From positions 1-8,199 of the forward strand of contig CAYQMF010000190.1 of assembly GCA_964418595.1 (NCBI GenBank): a DNA stretch of 8,199 nt. Reading direction: 5' to 3'. This document shows, one piece after another, positions 1-4,018 of this stretch. Every line of letters starts with the position of its first letter. Position 1 is the first letter of the stretch. Made by a program: the position numbers and the translations under genes. Source of the DNA: CAYQMF01 sp964418595 (lineage in GTDB: Bacteria; Planctomycetota; UBA1135; UBA2386). Under the pieces are notes generated by a model, which saw nothing but the letters and a program-made list of their open reading frames with translations, did not search any database and was not told the DNA's origin.

Positions 1-284
1 TGCCGCGGTCGTTGGCGCTCATGTTCGTGGGCTTCAGCAACACGGCGTCCGCGACGGGGCGCCTGCCGCATGACCTCACCGCGTTCGGCATGCCCGGCTG
101 CGCACTGCGCGTGCGCCCCGACATGCTGCTGCCGATCACCGCGGGCGCCGCGAGTCTGCCGATCGCGAAGGACCCCGCGCTGGCCGGGATGGTCTTCCAC
201 CAGCAGGCGGCGCTGGTAGATCCCGGCGTGAACCCGGCCGGCGTCGTGCTGTCCGACGCCGTGACGGTCCTGGTCGGCGGCTGA
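1..284 (+). CDS. C-terminal end of a probable secreted protein (5' truncated by window edge)
   Basis: The reading frame is already open at base 3 and ends at TGA 282-284, so only the last 93 residues are visible. The visible part has the look of a beta-rich C-terminal module that is common in planctomycete extracellular proteins. It has LPHDLT, then GMPGC followed by an xVRPD strand, a linker, and a closing stretch with FHQQAALVDPGVNPAG and LSDAVTVLVGG, which is the usual ending of that module. There are no catalytic motifs, no membrane anchor and no sorting signal after the last strand. The module normally sits behind repeats or enzymatic domains that lie outside this window, so the function of the whole protein cannot be given. 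The stop is 43 bases before the aldo/keto reductase start on the same strand, so co-transcription is possible. A TTG at 12 and an ATG at 21 are internal codons, not likely starts. The module assignment is from memory of the family pattern; the coding frame itself is well supported. Confidence 0.75.
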   Translation, partial: PRSLALMFVGFSNTASATGRLPHDLTAFGMPGCALRVRPDMLLPITAGAASLPIAKDPALAGMVFHQQAALVDPGVNPAGVVLSDAVTVLVGG

Positions 285-327
285 ACCGCCGTCGCATCGC
301 GGCCGCCGCCGTGCCATGCTCTGCGCC

Positions 328-1311
328 ATGCAGCAGCGCGCGCTGGGCCCCTCGGGGCGGACGGTGTCGGAGATCGGACTGGGATGTTGGCAGCTCGGTG
401 CGGAGTGGGGGCACGTCGAGGAGCGCGAGGTGGTGGCGATCCTCACCGCGGCGGTCGACGCGGGGATCGGCTTCTTCGACACTGCCGACATCTACGGCGA
501 TGGGCGGAGCGAGCGCCTGATCGGGCAGTTCCTGCAGGAGACCGGCGCGGACGTGTGCGTGGCGACGAAGCTCGGGCGCGCGTCGGAGCCGGGGTGGCCG
601 GCGAACTTCACACTGCAAGCGATGCGCGCCCACGTCGAAGGCTCGCTGCGGCGCCTGGCCGTCGACGCGCTCGACCTCGTGCAGTTGCACTGCGTGCCGC
701 CCGACGTGCTGCGGCGCGGCGAGGTGTTCGACCACCTGCGCACCTTGCAGGCGGAGGGGCGGATCAAGGCGTTCGGTGCCAGCGTCGAGGGCACGGCGGA
801 GGCGCAGCTCTGTCTGGCGCAGGAAGGCCTCGCGTCGCTGCAGGTGATCTTCAACGTGTTCCGGCAGACGCCGATCGAGGCGCTGTTCGACACCGCGCGG
901 CGGGCGGGTGTGGCGGTCATCGCGCGCCTGCCGCTGGCGAGCGGGCTGCTGAGCGGGCGCTTCGATTCCGGGACGACCTTCGCCGCCGACGACCACCGCA
1001 CCTTCAACCGAGACGGGCAGGCGTTCCACGCCGGCGAGACCTTCGCGGGCCTGCCGTTTCAGGCGGGGCTGGCCCTGGTCGAGGAGCTGCGCGCGCTGCT
1101 GCCGGAAGGGTTCACCCTCGCGCAGATGGCGCAGCGATGGATCCTCGACCACGCTGCGGTCACTGCGGTGATCACCGGCTGCTCACGCGCCGCACAGGTG
1201 CGCGAGAACGCGGCGTGCAGCGCGCTGCCGGGTCTGCCGGCGGACCTGCACATCCGCCTGCGCGAACTGTGGGGCGCGCGCGTGCGACCGCTGGTGCGCG
1301 GCCAGGACTGA
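328..1311 (+). CDS. Aldo/keto reductase family oxidoreductase
   Basis: This is a 327-residue cytoplasmic enzyme of the aldo/keto reductase superfamily: a TIM barrel with NAD(P)H-dependent reduction of aldehydes or ketones. I start it at ATG 328 (MQQRALGPSG), because the family typically begins M-x-x-R-x-LG-x-SG; ATG 316 would add only MLCA, and neither start has a clear Shine-Dalgarno site. The catalytic tetrad is complete: Asp51 and Tyr56 in FFDTADIYGDGRSE, Lys81 in VATKLG, and His121 in DLVQLHC. PLASGLLSGRF and the C-terminal ITGCSRAAQVRENA segment are the usual phosphate and adenine-side cofactor-binding parts; the common GAR is GCS here. The length is normal. The opening GCWQLG plus DTADIYGDGRSERLIG resembles the bacterial YajO/IolS-like subgroup (COG0667), but the substrate cannot be deduced. 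It follows the partial gene by 43 bases and converges with the NYN gene, with 18 bases between the two stops. Family is confident; specificity is unknown. Confidence 0.95.
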   Translation: MQQRALGPSGRTVSEIGLGCWQLGAEWGHVEEREVVAILTAAVDAGIGFFDTADIYGDGRSERLIGQFLQETGADVCVATKLGRASEPGWPANFTLQAMRAHVEGSLRRLAVDALDLVQLHCVPPDVLRRGEVFDHLRTLQAEGRIKAFGASVEGTAEAQLCLAQEGLASLQVIFNVFRQTPIEALFDTARRAGVAVIARLPLASGLLSGRFDSGTTFAADDHRTFNRDGQAFHAGETFAGLPFQAGLALVEELRALLPEGFTLAQMAQRWILDHAAVTAVITGCSRAAQVRENAACSALPGLPADLHIRLRELWGARVRPLVRGQD

Positions 1312-1329
1312 CTCCCGGTCGCGGCCGCG

Positions 1330-2181
1330 TCAGTCGTCCTCGCGGGCGCGGCGCCGCGGCGCGCGGGGGGCCGGCTCCCGGGGCGCCGCCGCTCGCGAGC
1401 CCTGCGTCCGCTGCCCCTGCGACTCCGGCACGTTGACCATGTAGGTGCGGCTGCGCTCGTCGCGCCGCAGGGTCACCACGCGCGCTTCCTCGGCGTCCTC
1501 GAGCAGCTCGCTAAAGGTCCCGTAACCGAGGCTCGCCTCGCTGAACGCCGGGCGCTTGCGCTTCATGGTGTCTTTGATGAGCGACGCTTGCAGGACCTCG
1601 AAGTTCTCGCGCTTGAGCGCGCGCACCGTGTCGGCCAGCAGCCGGAAGGCATCCTCGCGCGTCATGCTGCTCGACTGCGTGCCTGCCGCCGCGGCGGCAG
1701 GGGCGCGCTCGAGGTCTTCGTAGTAGATGAACTCGTCGCAGCCGTTGGCGAGCAGCGGCGAGGTCGAGGCCTTCATGCCCATGCCGATGACGTGCTTGCC
1801 GTTCTCCTTGAGCTTCGACACCAGCGGCGAGAAGTCGCTGTCGCCGGACACGATCACGAAGGTGTCGATGTGGTCCTTGTTCCAGCTCAGGTCCATCGCG
1901 TCGACGACGAGGCGGATGTCGGCCGAGTTCTTGCCGGTGGCGGAGCGCTTGGGGATCTCGATCAGCTCGATGCCGCTCTCGTGCAGGGGGTTGGTGTACT
2001 GGCGGAAGCGGTGCCAGTCGGCGTAGGCGACCTTGACGATGACCTTCCCCTTCTCGAGGAGGCGGTCGAGCATGCGACCGACGTCGAAGGTCCCGTCGCG
2101 CAGGCCGAGGGCGAGGTTCTCGATGTCGATGAAGACGGAGAGCTGCCGTTGCGGCTGGCCCGTGGTGGCGAGGGACGTCAT
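1330..2181 (-). CDS. NYN (PIN-like) domain protein with C-terminal OST-HTH/LOTUS-type domain
   Basis: This is a 283-residue cytoplasmic protein. Residues 13-160 form a NYN domain (LabA/DUF88 type, PIN-like fold), a family with metal-dependent ribonuclease members. Acidic and polar residues are in the expected places: Asp19, Glu21 and Asn22 in FIDIENL, NSAD at 85-88, Asp94, and SGDSDF at 112-117. Residues about 173-250 resemble the small winged-helix OST-HTH/LOTUS domain often placed after bacterial NYN domains and thought to bind RNA. The last 30 residues are Arg/Pro/Ala-rich and probably disordered, which would suit nucleic-acid binding. I start it at ATG 2181 (MTSLATTG). The frame stays open to a TTG at 2223, but that extension is only a Pro-rich run, and no Shine-Dalgarno site supports either start. 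The gene converges with the aldo/keto reductase and has a 218-base structured gap upstream. RNA cleavage is inferred from the family; the target is unknown. Confidence 0.92.
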   Translation of the reverse strand: MTSLATTGQPQRQLSVFIDIENLALGLRDGTFDVGRMLDRLLEKGKVIVKVAYADWHRFRQYTNPLHESGIELIEIPKRSATGKNSADIRLVVDAMDLSWNKDHIDTFVIVSGDSDFSPLVSKLKENGKHVIGMGMKASTSPLLANGCDEFIYYEDLERAPAAAAAGTQSSSMTREDAFRLLADTVRALKRENFEVLQASLIKDTMKRKRPAFSEASLGYGTFSELLEDAEEARVVTLRRDERSRTYMVNVPESQGQRTQGSRAAAPREPAPRAPRRRAREDD

Positions 2182-2227
2182 GGGGTTGGGTCGGATGTTC
2201 GGGGTGCGGGGGGGGCCGGACAACGGG

Positions 2228-2240
2228 GATGTGGCACATC
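2228..2240. promoter_or_regulatory. 13-base perfect dyad, candidate operator upstream of the NYN gene
   Basis: GATGTG and CACATC are perfect inverted arms around a single G. The dyad lies 46 bases upstream of the NYN ATG and is flanked on both sides by CGGGG-like sequence. It is less GC-rich than its surroundings, and its position suits a regulator-binding site. There is no second copy near the other genes, so this is only a candidate. Confidence 0.3.
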
Positions 2241-2283
2241 GGGGGGAGGGGAGGCGAGCCAGTCGGGCACGGGCTCGGGCTCC

Positions 2284-2310
2284 GCTTGGCGGCGCAGCGC
2301 GCCGCCAAGC
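2284..2310 (-). terminator. Perfect 12-bp stem, 3-base loop hairpin; possible transcription end of the Gfo/Idh gene
   Basis: GCTTGGCGGCGC (2284-2295) and GCGCCGCCAAGC (2299-2310) pair perfectly around an AGC loop. It sits 90 bases past the Gfo/Idh stop in that gene's direction of transcription. No T-run follows on either strand, so it is not a textbook intrinsic terminator. It could stop transcription together with the C-rich, G-poor stretch immediately downstream (a possible Rho-entry context), protect the 3' end of the mRNA, or be one copy of a dispersed palindromic element. The structure is certain; the role is not. Confidence 0.4.
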
Positions 2311-2399
2311 TGGGCACGTTCACGTCGGTTGCCGGAGAGGGCGAGCCTTCTCGCTCCGCGTCTTGCTCGTGGCGGGTTGGCTCCCCGATGGAGCGTCGG

Positions 2400-3860
2400 T
2401 CACGCGATGGTCGGCACGACGAAGGGCGCGCGGTAGACGCGGCTGCGCAGCGTGTCGGCGGCGTGGTCGCCGACGCAGCGCTCGGTTTCCGGGTCGAGGG
2501 TGAGCATGTGGCCCAGGGTCAACGGCGTGCGGCCGAGGTCGACCCCGTTGCGTTCGAGGTGGGCGCGCATGCCGCCGAAGGCCTGGCCGAGCGCGTCGTC
2601 GCCGACGCTGCGCTCGATCGACTCGACGGAAGCGGCGTGGCCGAGGAGGTGCGAGATCGAGCCGTAGTGGCAGAGGGCGGAGCTGAGATGCGTCTCCTCG
2701 ACCTCGGCGTTGAGCTTGCTGCGGTCGTGGCTGCGCACCGCGTCGACGAAGTTCTCGTACGGGTTGCCGCCGCCTTCGAACTTGCGGAGCAGCTTGCCGT
2801 CGGGCTCGTAGGCGCGCGCCCCGCCGGTGTCGATCGCCACGTAGCCGCGGGCGCAGTGTGCGACCACGCCGATGGCGCCACCGTTGCCCAGGCCCGCCAC
2901 GGCGTCCATCTCCTTGGCGCCCCACTTGTCGTCGGTGCGGCTGTCGCTGCCCTTGGGCAGGCCGCGCACCTCGAACAGGAGCGGTGCAGTCGGATAGTCG
3001 AACCAGGTCACCTGCGTGTTCGGGGTCTCGCCGTCGTCGGTGTAGCCGAGGCGGCCACCGATGCTGAGAACCCGCCGCGGCAGGCCCTGATCGCCGAGGA
3101 TCCAGCGCGCGACGTCCATCTGGTGGATGCCCTGGTTGCCGAGGTCGCCGTTGCCGGTGGCCCACTGCCAGTGCCAGTCGTAGTGCAGATCCCTCCGCGT
3201 CAGCGGCGCCAGTGGCGCAGGCCCGCACCACAGGTCGTAGTCGACGCTGGCCGGCACCTTGCCCTTGCCGACGTTGCCGATCGGCGTGCGCGGCTTGTAG
3301 CAGTAGGCGTTGACGCGCTGGATGGGGCCCAGCGCACCGCTGCGCACGAACTCGACCGCGGCGCGGATGCTGCCCATCGATCGGCTCTGCGTCCCGCCCT
3401 GCACGATGCGATCGTGCTTGCGCGCGGCGTGGACGAGCTGCCGGCCCTCCCACACGTTGTGCGAGATCGGCTTCTCGACGTAGGCGTCCTTGCCCGCCTG
3501 GCAGGCCCAGACGCCGACCAACGAGTGCCAGTGGTTGGGCGTGGCCGTAGAGATCGCATCGATGTCCTTGCGGTCGAGGATCGAGCGCAGGTCCTTCGCG
3601 ATGTCGACCTCGCGGCCGTACTTGGCAGCGAACGCCTTGGCACGGGCGCCGAGCACGTCGGCGTCGACGTCGCACAGGGCGACCACCTCGACGCCGGCGA
3701 TTTGTTGCAGTTGGGCGATGTGGGTCTGACCCTGGCCGCGGATGCCGATGACCGCCACGCGCAGCGTGTCGTTGGCACCGAGGATGCGGCCGCGGAGGAG
3801 AGGGGACGCGGCCACGCCCGAAGCGAGACCACCGACGAACGAGCGGCGGGAGACCGGCAT
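2400..3860 (-). CDS. Tat-exported Gfo/Idh/MocA family oxidoreductase
   Basis: This is a 486-residue NAD(P)-dependent oxidoreductase of the Gfo/Idh/MocA family, which acts on sugars, inositols and their derivatives. The N-terminus MPVSRRSFVGGLASG has a twin-arginine (Tat) motif (Arg5-Arg6) and a short hydrophobic segment, so export as a folded, cofactor-loaded enzyme is likely. The Rossmann part begins LRVAVIGIRGQGQ (33-45); Asp64 after the second strand suits the adenosine ribose. STATPNHWH (104-112) and the hallmark EKP (129-131, Lys130) follow. The C-terminal domain holds GTQSRS (156-161), DYDLWCGPAP (207-216) and GNGDLGNQGIHQMDVARW (236-253) with the conserved His246. This is the variant found in Tat-type members from Planctomycetota and relatives. 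The start at ATG 3860 is fixed by the Tat motif and by an AGGA site 9 bases upstream. It is divergent from the haem lipoprotein gene. The substrate cannot be read from the sequence. Confidence 0.94.
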   Translation of the reverse strand: MPVSRRSFVGGLASGVAASPLLRGRILGANDTLRVAVIGIRGQGQTHIAQLQQIAGVEVVALCDVDADVLGARAKAFAAKYGREVDIAKDLRSILDRKDIDAISTATPNHWHSLVGVWACQAGKDAYVEKPISHNVWEGRQLVHAARKHDRIVQGGTQSRSMGSIRAAVEFVRSGALGPIQRVNAYCYKPRTPIGNVGKGKVPASVDYDLWCGPAPLAPLTRRDLHYDWHWQWATGNGDLGNQGIHQMDVARWILGDQGLPRRVLSIGGRLGYTDDGETPNTQVTWFDYPTAPLLFEVRGLPKGSDSRTDDKWGAKEMDAVAGLGNGGAIGVVAHCARGYVAIDTGGARAYEPDGKLLRKFEGGGNPYENFVDAVRSHDRSKLNAEVEETHLSSALCHYGSISHLLGHAASVESIERSVGDDALGQAFGGMRAHLERNGVDLGRTPLTLGHMLTLDPETERCVGDHAADTLRSRVYRAPFVVPTIA

Positions 3861-3869
3861 GGCTGCGCA

Positions 3870-3873
3870 TCCT
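3870..3873 (-). promoter_or_regulatory. Shine-Dalgarno site of the Gfo/Idh gene
   Basis: AGGA on the minus strand, with a 9-base spacer to ATG 3860. It supports the start that places the Tat motif at residues 5-6. Confidence 0.55.
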
Positions 3874-4004
3874 AGGCGGCGGCCGCAGGCGGCGGAACCC
3901 CGCAGCCGTCCGCAGGACCGTGAGTCGCGGGATAGGCTTCGGTGTCCCCCACGCTGCAACGGAACGACACGCAACGGCTCGGCCCGCGCAGCGCTCTCGT
4001 CTGC

Positions 4005-4008
4005 GAGG
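4005..4008 (+). promoter_or_regulatory. Shine-Dalgarno site of the tetrahaem lipoprotein gene
   Basis: GAGG with a 10-base spacer to ATG 4019. It favours this start over the in-frame GTG at 3920 and places the lipoprotein signal at the N-terminus. Confidence 0.5.
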
Positions 4009-4018
4009 CAACCCGTCC

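Larger units (their letters stand above)
2182..2399. other. Structured 218-base intergenic region between the NYN gene and the Gfo/Idh gene
   Basis: Both neighbours read leftwards (- strand), so this is the 3' flank of the Gfo/Idh gene and the 5' flank of the NYN gene. I see no convincing gene here; the open frames crossing it are extensions of antisense shadows. Going leftwards it holds: a 5-bp hairpin right after the Gfo/Idh stop (2380-2384 with 2390-2394); a GCGAG/CTCGC hairpin (2341-2345 with 2350-2354); a perfect 12-bp hairpin (2284-2310); a 6-bp CGAGCC/GGCTCG hairpin (2255-2260 with 2272-2277); a 13-base dyad (2228-2240); and a leader in which bases 2182-2250 contain 41 G and 10 C on the + strand, so the transcript of the NYN gene would be very C-rich. 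No recognisable sigma-70 promoter stands out. Confidence 0.7.
3861..4018. other. 158-base divergent spacer between the Gfo/Idh and tetrahaem lipoprotein genes
   Basis: The two flanking genes read away from each other, so this spacer must hold promoters for both. I find no strong -35/-10 pair. The best minus-strand candidate is TTGCAG followed 17 bases later by CCTATC, which is weak. CCGCAG occurs three times within the left half (near 3884, 3903 and 3910). No tRNA, small gene or clear hairpin terminator is visible. A GTG at 3920 is in frame with the lipoprotein gene but would put a non-signal extension ahead of the lipoprotein signal peptide. Confidence 0.5.

Noticed and set aside
136..1152. 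Minus-strand open frame opposite the aldo/keto reductase
   Set aside because: Arg/Ala-rich low-complexity translation with no motifs; the + strand gene has the full catalytic tetrad.
1320..1329. CGCGGCCGCG palindrome between the convergent aldo/keto reductase and NYN stops
   Set aside because: A 10-base GC-only palindrome without a loop or T-run is expected by chance in this DNA.
2182..2223. N-terminal extension of the NYN protein from a TTG codon
   Set aside because: The extra 14 residues are Pro-rich with no domain content, there is no ribosome-binding site, and ATG 2181 lies just before the conserved region.
2229..3875. Long open frame (548 codons) on the + strand opposite the Gfo/Idh gene
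   Set aside because: Its product is dominated by Ala, Val, Arg, Asp and Gly with no domain pattern. The opposite strand encodes a full, motif-rich oxidoreductase, and such antisense frames are normal in GC-rich DNA.
3920..4018. GTG start that would extend the tetrahaem lipoprotein by 33 residues
   Set aside because: It would bury the lipoprotein signal peptide inside the chain. ATG 4019 has a GAGG site and places the lipobox correctly.
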